Shown in pieces: positions 24,854 to 34,456 of a stretch of 64,000 bases of DNA. A program made the position numbers and the translations under genes. The stretch's first letter is position 1, and every line of letters starts with the position of its first letter. Where the stretch lies: assembly GCF_009765355.1 (NCBI RefSeq), contig NZ_VTHK01000022.1, forward strand, positions 62,001-126,000, in the 5' to 3' direction. The DNA is from Amycolatopsis anabasis (GTDB lineage: Bacteria > Actinomycetota > Actinomycetes > Mycobacteriales > Pseudonocardiaceae). Under the pieces are notes generated by a model that searched no databases, was not told where the DNA came from, and was given only the letters and a program-made list of their open reading frames with translations.

Positions 24854-26278
24854 GTGCCACTCGCACCTCGCGACCGGCCACCGCCGGCGCGTCCCGAGGC
24901 GTCTTCCGCGGAAGGAGATGGCGGGGAACGGGACGCGCAGGTCAGCCCGGCCCCGATGGAAGCCGTGACCGAGGGCGGGCACTCGGAACCACCGAGTGAC
25001 GAAGGGTCGAGCGGCAGGCGGCTGATCCACCCACGACACTGGGCCCTTTGGCAACGTCCAAAGCGGGTAATCGTGTCACTCCTGCTGATGGAACTGCTGG
25101 CGATCGCGATCTTCACCGCGGCATTTCAGGGATCGACAACGCCCACCGGTCGTGATTGGATTCAGCTCGCCATCCTCGCGGTTGGCGCGACAGTCCATAT
25201 CCAGTTAACCCAGCGACAGGAAGAGCGCCGCCGCAGCCGAACCCGAACGGTGCTTATCGACCTCACCGCCGTTTGGGTCTTTCCTGCTGCGATCATTCTT
25301 CCGGTGTCACTGAGCGTATTGCTCGTGGGCTTGATCCGCGCACAGCACTGGTTCGTCGCACGCCGACCGGCGCACAACTTCCTCTTCTCCTCGATCACCC
25401 ACTCACTCGCGGCAACCCTGACCCATCTCACTTTCGAAGCGCTCGGACCGCACAACTGGGGTTCGCTCAGCGTGCTCGGTTCGCTGAAGGAATTCGCGGT
25501 TCTGGTCGTCGCCGGACTCGTTTACGAGTTCGTCCAGATCGCTTACGTGGGCGGGATTCTGGCACTCGGCGCCTCCTCCACGCCGACCGTGCGCAACGTG
25601 CTCGGCAACAAGGCGGACAACCTGCTGGAGGCCGTCACGATCGGGCTCGGCGCGGTCACCGGGATCCTGCTGGTCGTCATGCCGCCGACGGTCGCGATCA
25701 TGGCGGTGGTGACCGTCGTGTTCAACCGCCTCGCCGAACTCGACCAGCTGCAGGCAGACGCGCGCACCGACCCCAAGACCGGGGTGTTCAACATGCGCGG
25801 CTGGACCGAATCCGCCGAACGCGCGCTCGGCCGGGCGGAGCGCGCGGGCCGGAACGTCGCGGTGCTGATGATCGACCTCGACCACTTCAAATGGATCAAC
25901 GACAATTTCGGCCATCCGGCGGGTGACGACGTACTGCGAACGGTCGCGCAGGTGCTGGACGAGGTCACCCGCCCCAGCGATGTCGTCGGCCGGTTCGGCG
26001 GCGAGGAGTTCCTGGTGCTGATGCCCGACATCGGCGGGGTGGCCGCCGGTGTCGCCGCCGAACGGATCCGCGGCGCGATCGCCGAACTGCGGATCGTGAC
26101 CACCGACAAGCGCGGCGCGCAGACCACCATCGCCGACCGGACCACGTCGATCGGGGTCGCGGTGTTCCCCGACCACGGGGACACCCTGGAGAACCTGATG
26201 CAGGCCGCCGACGCCGCCGTCTACGAGGCCAAGGAAGGCGGCCGCAACCAGGTCCGCTCCGCCATCCGCCCCGCCTGA
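24854..26278 (+). CDS. Membrane diguanylate cyclase (GGDEF)
   Basis: A 474-residue protein: a charged N-terminal tail of about 70 residues, roughly six membrane helices (about 72-280) and a C-terminal GGDEF domain with intact GGEEF at 382-386 and an RxxD product-inhibition site (RPSD) just before it. It should make c-di-GMP in response to a membrane or small-molecule signal. GTG 24854 is set by GGAGGAGGG immediately upstream. A second c-di-GMP enzyme lies at 15570-17636. In actinomycetes c-di-GMP controls development through BldD; a BldD-like paralogue is encoded at 34457. Confidence 0.9.
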   Translation: MPLAPRDRPPPARPEASSAEGDGGERDAQVSPAPMEAVTEGGHSEPPSDEGSSGRRLIHPRHWALWQRPKRVIVSLLLMELLAIAIFTAAFQGSTTPTGRDWIQLAILAVGATVHIQLTQRQEERRRSRTRTVLIDLTAVWVFPAAIILPVSLSVLLVGLIRAQHWFVARRPAHNFLFSSITHSLAATLTHLTFEALGPHNWGSLSVLGSLKEFAVLVVAGLVYEFVQIAYVGGILALGASSTPTVRNVLGNKADNLLEAVTIGLGAVTGILLVVMPPTVAIMAVVTVVFNRLAELDQLQADARTDPKTGVFNMRGWTESAERALGRAERAGRNVAVLMIDLDHFKWINDNFGHPAGDDVLRTVAQVLDEVTRPSDVVGRFGGEEFLVLMPDIGGVAAGVAAERIRGAIAELRIVTTDKRGAQTTIADRTTSIGVAVFPDHGDTLENLMQAADAAVYEAKEGGRNQVRSAIRPA

Positions 26279-26300
26279 TCCACCCCATCCGGTGCGGGTC

Positions 26301-26372
26301 GCGTCGAAAGCGCGCGCACTTTCGGGGCTGCATCGCGGCGGTACTTCCCCGCACGGCGGGTCCCCGTGCACA
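26301..26372. repeat. Dispersed palindromic element, copy B
   Basis: A dyad CGAAAG-N8-CTTTCG at 26305-26324 is followed by GTGCACA at 26366-26372, as in copy A at 14130. It lies between the GGDEF gene stop and the convergent SARP regulator stop, and may act as a bidirectional terminator. Confidence 0.65.
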
Positions 26373-26395
26373 CGGGAGGGCACTGGATACCGGGG

Positions 26396-29300
26396 TCAGG
26401 AGGCGGTGAACAGCGGGCGGAGGTCCTCGGCTTCCGGAGCGCCGATCTCCACGAAGAGCTCCAGCGCCGCGCGCCAGCGGTGCCGCGCGGCGGCCGCGTC
26501 GCCTTCGGCCTGCCGGAGCAGGCCTTGGACGTGCAGCGCGCGGGCCTCGGCGAGCAGTTGACCGCGCTCGCGCGCCAGCTCCAGGGCCTCGGACGCGTGC
26601 CGCGCGGCCTGGTCCCGGTCGCCGGAATCGAGGTAGGCGCGGGCGAGTTCGGTCAGCGCCCGCGGTTGCAGCAGATGGGTGCCCGAGACCTGCATCCCGG
26701 CGCTGGCCTCCCGGCCGCACGCGAGCGCCTCCGGTAACCGCCCGGCGCCGCGATGCGCGCCGCACAGTCCGATGAGGATGGACAGCTCCCCGTAGCCGAA
26801 GCCGATTTCCCGCGCGAGCCGGAGCGCGTCGGTGAAGTCGCGGATCGCGGCGGCGTGGTGCCCGAGCCGATGGTCGATCATCGCGAGCACTTCCAGCCCG
26901 CCGACCTCGTGCCGCCGCTCGCCCACCACCCGGCTCTGCGCGACGGCACTGCGCGCCAGGGCGTCGGCCTCCTGGTACCGGCCGGCATCGCAGTTCGTTT
27001 CGGCCAGGCACACGATCGTCGGCACCTCGCCGTGCCGGTTGCCGAGCTGCCGGACGATCGCCAGGCATTCCGAATAGTGCCGCAGGGCTTCGGTCAGCCG
27101 CCCGCGCGCCCAGTGCGTCAGCCCGAGGCTGTGCAGCGAACGGGCTTCCAGATCGCGATCGCCGATCTCCCGGCTCAGGGTGAGCGCGCGCATACTGTGC
27201 ACGACCGCCTTTTCCACCTGCCCCAAGGAAAGCGCGGCGACACCGACGTAGTTCAGCGCACTGATCTCGCCGTAGCGGTTCCCGGATTCCCGGTTGATCG
27301 CCAGGGCTTTCTCGTAGTGGCACGCCTCCTTCTCGTGCTGAGCCCGGTCTGGGAGTACACCCGGCCGAGGTTGTGCAGCGAACTCGCCTCGGCCATCCGG
27401 TTCCCGGCGCGCCGGGACAGGGTGAGGGCGTTGCTGTGACAGGAAATCGCCTGCCGGTAGTCGCTCAGGTTGTAGTGGATGAGCCCCAGCAGGTCGTGCA
27501 TCGAGGCCTCGGCGCGTTCGTCGTGCCGGTGCCGCGCGGCGCGCAACGCGGCCTGGCACGCCGCGAGCCCCTCGGCGCTGCAACCCCGCGTCCACAGGTA
27601 ACCCCGCAGCGCGTCGGCAATCCGCCAGGAATAGTGCGCCAGCCCGAATTCGGCGGCCCGGGTCGCGGCCGCGAAGAGATTGGCCCGCTCGGCGTCCAGC
27701 CATTCGATCGCGGCGTCCTCTGTGGATAGTCCTGACAAGACCGCCGGGCGCCGGGACAGGGTGACCGGCATCCGCAGGACGTGCGGGTACAGCAGCCGGG
27801 TCGCGGTGTCCGCCGCGTCCAGGTAGAACGCGAACAACCGCTCGACGGTGAGCTGGATTCCGGCCGGACCGTCCTCGGCGACGGCGAGCGCGGCCGCGTA
27901 TTCGCGGAGCAGATCGTGGAACTGGTACCGCCCGGGCGCTTCCTCGTGCACCAGATGCGCGTCCGCGAGCCGGCCGAGCAGCCGCCGGGCCCGCGCGGGC
28001 GAATCGTCCGCGAGCGCGGCCGCCGCATCGGGCGTGAAATCCGGCCCCGGCACCAGACCGAGCAACCGGAACAACCGGCGGGTGGCGGGGTCGAGCCGCG
28101 TGTAGGACGCGTCGAAGGCCGCCCGCACCGCGTCGGAGTCCCCGCCGATCGACAGTTCGGCGAGCCGCCCGCGGGCCCGCAGTTCCGCGGTGTATTCCGC
28201 GATTCCCGCATGCGGAACCGAGATCAGGTTCGCCGCGGCGATCCGCAGGGCCAGCGGGAGGTGGGCGCAGGTCCGCACCAGCGCGGTGACGGCTTCGGGT
28301 TCGGCGTCGACCCGCTCGCGCCCGAGCATCCCGGCCAGCAGCGCCCGCGCGTCCCGGGCGTCGAGCACGTCCAGGGTGAGCCGGTGCGCTCCCTCGGCCG
28401 CCGCGAGCCCGGTCAGCCGGGCCCGGCTGGTGATCAGCACCAGGCAGCCGGGACTGCCCGGCAGCAGCGGGCGGACCTGGCCGGCGTCCGCGGCGTTGTC
28501 CAGCAGGATCAGGACCTCGCGGTCGGCCAGTTTGGTCCGGTAGAGGCCCGCCGCCTCCTCCTCGTCGGCCGGTACCCGGTCGGCGGCCACTCCCAGCGCG
28601 CGCAGGAAGCGGGTGAGCACGTCCAGCGGGCGCACCGGCGGTCCCGCCGCGAAACCGCGCAGGTTGGCCTGGAGCTGCCCGTCGGGAAACCGTTCCCGCA
28701 CGCGATGGGCCCAGTGCACCGCCAGGGCGGTCTTGCCGACGCCCGCGGTGCCCTCGATCACCGCGATCGCCATCGGGGACTGGGCTCGCCGGTTCGGCAG
28801 CACCGCGTCCAGCCGGGCGAGCCCGTCGGCCCGGCCGACGAATCCGGTGACGTCGGCGGGCAGTTGCGCCGGCGCGGGTGTGCCCGGCTCGGCGCGGACG
28901 TCGGCCGGTCGTACCGGCGCGGGCAGGTTGTTCCGCACGATCCGCATGTGCGCGGCCTGGATCTCGCCACCCGGTTCGATGCCCAGCTCGTCGACCAGCC
29001 GGTTCCGGATCTCGGTGAAGAGCCGCAGCGCGGCGGCCTGCTGCCCGGAACCGGCGAGCGCGAGCATCAGCCGCGCGTGCAATCCCTCGTGCAGCGGCTC
29101 CTCGTGGACGAGCGGCCGCAACCGCTCGACGACGTCCGCGTCGCGCCCGAGGACGAGCGCGGTTTCGGCGTACGACAACGCCACCGAGAGCACCCGGTCG
29201 GCCACCGCGACCGCCACCGGATGCTGCCGCAGGGACGCCGGGAGATCGGCGACGACCGGTGCGCGCCGGCGCGCCATGGCCTGTTCGAACAGGTCCAGTG

Positions 29301-29874
29301 CGGACTCCGGATCACCGTGCCGGAGCCGCCGCGCGCGGGCGGCGAGTTCGTCGAACCGCACCAGGTCCAGTTCGGCGCCGGCCACGTCGAGCCGGTAGCC
29401 GCCGCGTTCCGAACCGATCACCGCGCCCAGGCTCTTGCGCAGCCCGGAAGCGTAGGTGTGCACCAGATTCCGGCTGCTGGCCGGCGGATCGTCGCCCCAC
29501 AGCACATCGACGATCTCGTCCCGGGACACGAGTTCGCCCGGCTGCAGCGCGAGCAGGGCCAGCAGGCAGCGGTGTTTTCCCGAGCCCACCCGGATGTCGT
29601 GCCCGTCTCGGCTCACCCCCAGCGGGCCGAGGACCTCGATCCGGAGCTCGGTGCGATCGTCCGGCCGCAGCCACCCGGAGCCGAACGGAAGCCCGACGGC
29701 CTCCGCCAGCCTCCGGGCGGACTCACGCCGCGGCCGGACGACCTTTCCCTGTTCGATGTTGCGCACCGACCGCACGCTGACCCCGGCTCGCGCGGCCAGC
29801 TCCGCCTGGGTCAATCGGGCACGAATGCGATGGGCGCGCAGCGCCGCGCCGAACGTGGCCTGGCCATCGCCCAT
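26396..29874 (-). pseudogene. SARP-type regulator (XRE-BTAD-NB-ARC-TPR), frameshifted near 27340
   Basis: Two frames together encode a large AfsR-like regulator: an N-terminal XRE helix-turn-helix (LTQAELAARAGVSVRSVRNIEQGK), an OmpR-type DNA-binding plus BTAD domain (RIEVLGPLGVSRDG onward), an NB-ARC ATPase with GTAGVGKTALAVHW and LILLDNA, then TPR repeats. The first frame runs through GRVYSQTGL and ends at 27253; the second continues with HEKEACHYEKALAINRESGNRYGE to 26396. Restoring one G in the GGG run before CTCAG near 27340 joins them as QTGAQHEKE. This is either a real inactivating mutation or a homopolymer sequencing error. ATG 29874 follows GGGAG by six bases. Likely role: activation of a secondary-metabolite or regulatory operon. 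Confidence 0.8.
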
Positions 29875-29950
29875 GGCCGCTCCCCCACCGCATCGCGCAC
29901 CACGTGCGAAGACATGGCTCGATTCCCCAGAACGATCGGTTTCGCCGCGC

Positions 29951-29998
29951 TTACAGCTCGCGGTTCGCGGGCGCCGCCCACTCGACGTAGCGGTCCAT
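29951..29998 (-). CDS. Tiny ORF MDRYVEWAAPANREL upstream of SARP regulator
   Basis: A 15-codon frame with ATG at 29998 and TAA at 29951. It has one of the strongest ribosome sites in the window (GGGGAGGAGAT directly before ATG). It lies 76 bases upstream of the SARP start on the same strand, with a possible -10 (TAGCGT, minus strand) near 30045. It could be a leader peptide controlling the regulator, a signalling peptide or a peptide-product precursor. The last four residues NREL resemble the NRDF end of the hexapeptides at 24427-24668, possibly by chance. Confidence 0.5.
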   Translation of the reverse strand: MDRYVEWAAPANREL

Positions 29999-30286
29999 AT
30001 CTCCTCCCCAGGTTTGTCGCGTACTTGCCGACCTCTCCACGCTAACCCCGCGGGGGTGCAGACACACTGGACTTTTCCCCTAACTTCACCCGGTCCGGTC
30101 CGCGTCTTCGGACAAACCCGGTGAGCAGGGAAAACCCGTGCCGCACGAGGACACTTCGGACCTCCCGACCGGCAGATCCGCGGCGAGCACCGGCAACTTC
30201 CGCCCACTCGCCCGGGTGACCAGGGCTTACCCTTTAGGGGGTTATCCCGATGTTCAAGCCGAATCGCGGCTGAGACCCTGGAGCAC
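29999..30286. promoter_or_regulatory. Divergent promoter region, SARP side and phospholipase side
   Basis: About 290 bases between divergent transcription units. Minus strand: GTTAGCGTGG near 30040-30050 could be a -10 for the tiny ORF and SARP gene. Plus strand: TTACCCTTTAGGGGGTTATCCC near 30229 holds short inverted CCC/GGG blocks before the phospholipase start. Assignments are tentative. Confidence 0.35.
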
Positions 30287-32455
30287 ATGACGACCGCGGC
30301 CGACGCCCTCCCGCCCGTGCCCCGAGCCGTCCGGCGGCCACTGTGGACTTCGGCCTGGCTGCTCCTGCTGACGCTCGCCGTCCTCGGCTTCGGCGTCGTC
30401 GCGTCCCGCCCGGCGGTCCTGCCGGATCACGGCGCGCCGACCGGCGGCCCGGCCGCGGCGCAGCACGCGATCGAGGCCCTGCTCGCGCCCGGTCCGTCCG
30501 CCGACGCGCTGACCCGCCTGCCCGCCGATTTCACCCAGGTCACCGGGATCGTGCCGGGGGCGATGCCGGCCCGGGACGGCACGGTGCGCGCGGTGCACGT
30601 CGACGGCGGCTGCTCGACCCCGTGGGGCGACGACAACACCAAATGGGACTACGCGGTTCCGTGCAAGGCCCACGACCTCGGGTACGACCTGCTGCGCTAC
30701 GCCGACCGGATGGGCCAGCCGCTCGCCCCCTGGGTCCGGGAGGCGCTCGACGACCGGCTGTCCACCGATATGCACGCGACGTGCGGCATCAACCCGATGA
30801 ACTCGCCCGGCACGTGCGACGTGGTCGCGTCCCTCTACTCCGCGGGCCTGGTGGTCAACTCGTGGCACCAGCGCTGGGGCCCGCCGATCGGCGAGCCCAT
30901 CGGGCCGATGCTGGCCGGGGTGGCGGTGATCGCCTGCCTGCTGGCGTTCCGCCTGCGCGGCTGGTTGCGGGTCCGCCGCGCGGGACCACGCGTGGCGGTG
31001 CAGGCGCGCGCCGTCGCCACCGATCGCGCGCGCCCGTGGGCGTTCCTCGGCGTGGCCAGCGTCGTGCTGCTGATCCTCGGCGAGTCCGCGATCGCGCTGG
31101 CCCGCTGGGCGGGTGCGGACGAATCCTGGCTGTGGCCGCTGACCTGGCTCGCGCAGCTCGCCCCGCTGTTCTTCTTCGCCGGGGGCCGGGCCAACGCCGC
31201 GGGCTGGCGCGCGGCGCGTGCCGCGGGTGGCGGCTACCGGCAGTACCTCGCGCACCGGGCGAGCTGGCTGCTGCGCCCCGCGCTGATCTTCGTGGTGGTC
31301 GCGCTGGTGGTGCCGATGGCGCTGGAACTGCTCGGCATCCCGCCCGGCACCAACACGACCGTCATGCGCATCGCATTGCATCCGTTGTGGCTGCTCGGCG
31401 TGTACCTGCTCACCGTGGTCGCCACCCCGGTCCTGCTCGCACTGCACCGGCGGGCCGCCGTGCTCACCCCGCTGGCCCTGCTCGCGCTGGTGGTCGGCGC
31501 CGAACTTTCGGCGTCCTGGACCGATTCCCAGCTGCCGCGCTACGCCGGGGCGCTCGGCCTGGCGCTGCTCGCCCAGCAGGCGGCCTTCGGGCACGCCCGG
31601 CCGCGTACCCGGTCGCTGGTGCTGGGCGTCCTGATCGGGCTGACCGCATTGGTCCTGCTGGTGACGCTCGGCGGCGCGTCCGCGAACCTGCTCGGCGCCC
31701 CCGGTGCGCCGCCCGCGCTCGCGGCCGAGACGCTGCCGGTCCTCGCGCTCGGCCTGGCCCAGCTCTGCCTGTTCGGCCTGTGCGCGCGGCCCCTGGCACG
31801 GCTGGCGGCCCACATCCGCGTCGCCCGGGCGGTGCGGTTCGCGCTGCGCGCGCCGATGAGCCTCTACCTGGGCTTCCTCGCCGCGATGCTGGCCCTGGTC
31901 ACCATCGTCTACCTGCCGGGCCGGCTCGACGACGACCTGGCGTGGCTCACCCAGCCCCGCTCGCTGATGGCGTTCGCCCTGCTCGCGGTGCCCGCCGCGG
32001 CGGTGTTCTGGTGGTTCGAACGGCACACCGACGGGCACGCGCCCGCGCAGCCCGGCGAGTACCGCCCGGCCGGCCGCCTCGGCGCCGTGCTCGGTCATTC
32101 CGCGGTCGGCCTGGGCATCGGGTACGCGACGGTCGGCGTCTTCGGGTTCGCGCTGACCCGGTTCGGCGTGGACACCTTCCTGTTCGGCCTGCGGCTCAAC
32201 CCGATCCAGAACCTGGTCCTGCTGCTGCTCGGCGTGTTCCTGCTGCACGCCGCCCGGATCGGCGCCAGCAGCGCGACCAGCACCTGGGTGGTCACCGGCC
32301 TGGCCTGCGTGCCCGCGCTGCTCTCGGCGGCCGACGGCGAAACGGGCCCGCTCACCGTGGCGGTGCCCGCGGTCACCGCCGCGCTCGCCGTCGCCGCGGC
32401 GGCGGGCACCGTATGGCAGGCTCGTTCGACGGGGCGTTCCACCGCCCCGGCGTGA
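30287..32455 (+). CDS. Prokaryotic phospholipase A2 domain fused to polytopic membrane protein
   Basis: A 722-residue protein. After one N-terminal membrane helix (about 20-40), residues about 100-180 contain DGGCSTPWGDDNTKW and CKAHDLGYDLLRYADR, the paired-cysteine and HD active-site motif of prokaryotic secreted phospholipase A2 (His-Asp pair with Ca2+). About twelve membrane helices follow (210-715), with scattered Arg/His loops reminiscent of acyltransferase-type membrane proteins, though I cannot name that domain. It would cleave or remodel phospholipids outside the membrane and act on products within it. It is divergent from the SARP regulator and followed by an LCP gene. Confidence 0.7.
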   Translation: MTTAADALPPVPRAVRRPLWTSAWLLLLTLAVLGFGVVASRPAVLPDHGAPTGGPAAAQHAIEALLAPGPSADALTRLPADFTQVTGIVPGAMPARDGTVRAVHVDGGCSTPWGDDNTKWDYAVPCKAHDLGYDLLRYADRMGQPLAPWVREALDDRLSTDMHATCGINPMNSPGTCDVVASLYSAGLVVNSWHQRWGPPIGEPIGPMLAGVAVIACLLAFRLRGWLRVRRAGPRVAVQARAVATDRARPWAFLGVASVVLLILGESAIALARWAGADESWLWPLTWLAQLAPLFFFAGGRANAAGWRAARAAGGGYRQYLAHRASWLLRPALIFVVVALVVPMALELLGIPPGTNTTVMRIALHPLWLLGVYLLTVVATPVLLALHRRAAVLTPLALLALVVGAELSASWTDSQLPRYAGALGLALLAQQAAFGHARPRTRSLVLGVLIGLTALVLLVTLGGASANLLGAPGAPPALAAETLPVLALGLAQLCLFGLCARPLARLAAHIRVARAVRFALRAPMSLYLGFLAAMLALVTIVYLPGRLDDDLAWLTQPRSLMAFALLAVPAAAVFWWFERHTDGHAPAQPGEYRPAGRLGAVLGHSAVGLGIGYATVGVFGFALTRFGVDTFLFGLRLNPIQNLVLLLLGVFLLHAARIGASSATSTWVVTGLACVPALLSAADGETGPLTVAVPAVTAALAVAAAAGTVWQARSTGRSTAPA

Positions 32456-32591
32456 GGAGGCGCTTCGGGTGTTGTGAACCACATCGGGGAACCGATATGC
32501 GACGCTACGACAACCCGGAGACCGAACGCGCGTCCTAAGAAGGGCTCTGCAGGACAAACCCGCTGGCGGGGACGAGGAAAGGAGTCGCCGC

Positions 32592-34268
32592 GTGGACTAC
32601 CCACCACGGAACGGACGTGGCGACCGCCGTCCCGTCCGCCCGAGGCCGGGCCAGCCGGTCGGCGGCCGGCCCGTTCGCCCAGCTCAGCCCGCTCGCGGCC
32701 CGCGTCCGGCGGGCCAGCGGGAACCCGGTTCGCCGCCGTCCCGCCGCCCGCCCGAAGGGCGGCCGCCCGGCGTCCGCCCGCGACCGGGACCGCCGCCCCG
32801 GCGCCCCCGGCGGGGCGGGAAGATCGCCGTGGCCCTGGTCTCGGTGCTGGTGATGGGCCTGACCGGCTACGCGTGGGCCGCGATGCAGGGCCTGGTCAAC
32901 GGCTTCACCATGACCGACGTGATCGGCTCGGGTGGCGGCGGCGACAAACCGGCCGACGGCGCCCGGGACATCCTGCTGGTCGGCCTGGACAGCCGCACCG
33001 ACGCGCAGGGCAATCCGCTGCCGAAGGACGTCCTCGCCCAGCTGCGCGCGGGCGTCTCGGACGGCGAGCTGAACACCGACACGCTGATCTTCGTGCACAT
33101 CCCCAACGACGGCGGCAAGGCCGTGGCGATCTCGTTGCCGCGTGACTCCTATGTCGACATCCCGGGCGGATACGGCAAGCACAAGATCAACTCCGCATAC
33201 GCCCGCGCCAAGTTCGCCGCGCGCAAGGAACTCCAGACCCAGGGCGTCACCGACGAGAAGGAACTCGAGCTCAAGAGCAACCAGGAAGGCGCCAAGACGC
33301 TGATCGCGACCGTGGAGAAGCTCACCGGTTCGACGATCGACAACTACGCGGCGATCAACCTGCTCGGGTTCAACGACATCACCAAGGCCATCGGCGGCGT
33401 GGACGTCTGCCTCAACAGGGCGGTCCGCGACGAGTACTCCGGGGCCAACTTCAAGGCGGGCCAGCAGTCGCTGTCCGGCGCGGACGCGCTCGCCTTCGTG
33501 CGCCAGCGGCACGGCCTGCCGCGCGGGGACCTGGACCGGGTGGTCCGCCAGCAGGTGTTCATGGCCGGGCTGGCGAAGAAGGTGCTCTCGGCGGGCACGC
33601 TCACCGATCCGGGCAAGCTGAACGGTCTGGTCGACGCGGTGAAGAAGTCCGTGGTGCTCAACCAGGGCTGGGACATCTTCGGCTTCGCCCAGCAGATGTC
33701 CGGGCTCACCGGCGGGAAGATCGAGTTCCGCACCATCCCGGTGGTCAACATGGACTACAGCACCCCGGAAGACGGTTCGGCGATCCAGGTCGATCCGCGC
33801 CAGGTGCACGACTTCGTCCAGGGCCTGGCCGGCCCGCCGCCCGGCGCGCCGGCGCCGCCGCCCGCGAACGGCAACGCGTCGACGACCGTCGACGTGCGGA
33901 ACGCGACCGGTAAGACCGGGCTGGCGGCGAGCGTGTCGCAGACGTTGACCGGTAAGGGTTTCATCGCGGGTAGCACCGACAACGCCAGCTCGCGCAAGAC
34001 GAGCGTGGTGCGGTACCCGTCCGGCGCGCAGGCCGCGGCGCAGGGCGTGGCCGAGGCACTCGGCGGCAAGCTCTCCCTCGAGCAGGACGCGTCGGTCCCA
34101 CCCGGACACGTCACCGTGCTGATCGGTACGGACTACTCCAACTCGGGTGGCTCCAGCGGTTCCGCCGCCCGGACGCCGCAACAGCTCACCGCGGCCCAAC
34201 CGTCCACACCGGCGACTCCCGAACCGGACAAGGCCATCACCGCCGACGGCGTGACCTGCGTCAACTAG
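32592..34268 (+). CDS. LytR-CpsA-Psr (LCP) family cell-wall ligase with LytR_C domain
   Basis: A 558-residue envelope protein: a Pro/Arg-rich cytoplasmic tail (1-78), one membrane helix (KIAVALVSVLVMGLTGYAWAA), the LCP catalytic domain with DILLVGLDSR, NTDTLIFVHI, ISLPRDSYVDIPGYGKHKINSAYA, GGVDVCL and ALAFVRQRHGLPRGDLDRVVRQQ, then a LytR_C domain (TVDVRNATGKTGLA). LCP enzymes transfer glycopolymers such as arabinogalactan or teichoic acid from lipid carriers to peptidoglycan; conserved Arg and Asp residues for pyrophosphate binding are present. GTG 32592 is preceded by AAAGGAG at 7 bases. A short gap separates it from the phospholipase gene. Confidence 0.93.
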   Translation: MDYPPRNGRGDRRPVRPRPGQPVGGRPVRPAQPARGPRPAGQREPGSPPSRRPPEGRPPGVRPRPGPPPRRPRRGGKIAVALVSVLVMGLTGYAWAAMQGLVNGFTMTDVIGSGGGGDKPADGARDILLVGLDSRTDAQGNPLPKDVLAQLRAGVSDGELNTDTLIFVHIPNDGGKAVAISLPRDSYVDIPGGYGKHKINSAYARAKFAARKELQTQGVTDEKELELKSNQEGAKTLIATVEKLTGSTIDNYAAINLLGFNDITKAIGGVDVCLNRAVRDEYSGANFKAGQQSLSGADALAFVRQRHGLPRGDLDRVVRQQVFMAGLAKKVLSAGTLTDPGKLNGLVDAVKKSVVLNQGWDIFGFAQQMSGLTGGKIEFRTIPVVNMDYSTPEDGSAIQVDPRQVHDFVQGLAGPPPGAPAPPPANGNASTTVDVRNATGKTGLAASVSQTLTGKGFIAGSTDNASSRKTSVVRYPSGAQAAAQGVAEALGGKLSLEQDASVPPGHVTVLIGTDYSNSGGSSGSAARTPQQLTAAQPSTPATPEPDKAITADGVTCVN

Positions 34269-34456
34269 TCGCCCGTTCGCCCGCCACCGCGCTACTCCAT
34301 TCGGGTCAGGTAAAGGATTAACCCGAAAGACTACGTCGAAGTCGCGTAAGAGCCGCGGTCTCCGTAAGTGCCATAACCGTGAAGACCACTCGCATTGGGT
34401 TGCAAGCGCCGGTTGACCGGCGCCAAACGACGCATGGTCTGGGCAGGGGACGAGGA

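Noticed and set aside
32497..32538. Thirteen-codon frame MRRYDNPETERAS before the LCP gene
   Set aside because: It has only a modest GGGGA ribosome site, occurs once, and short open frames are common at this GC content. It is worth recording only in case it proves conserved.
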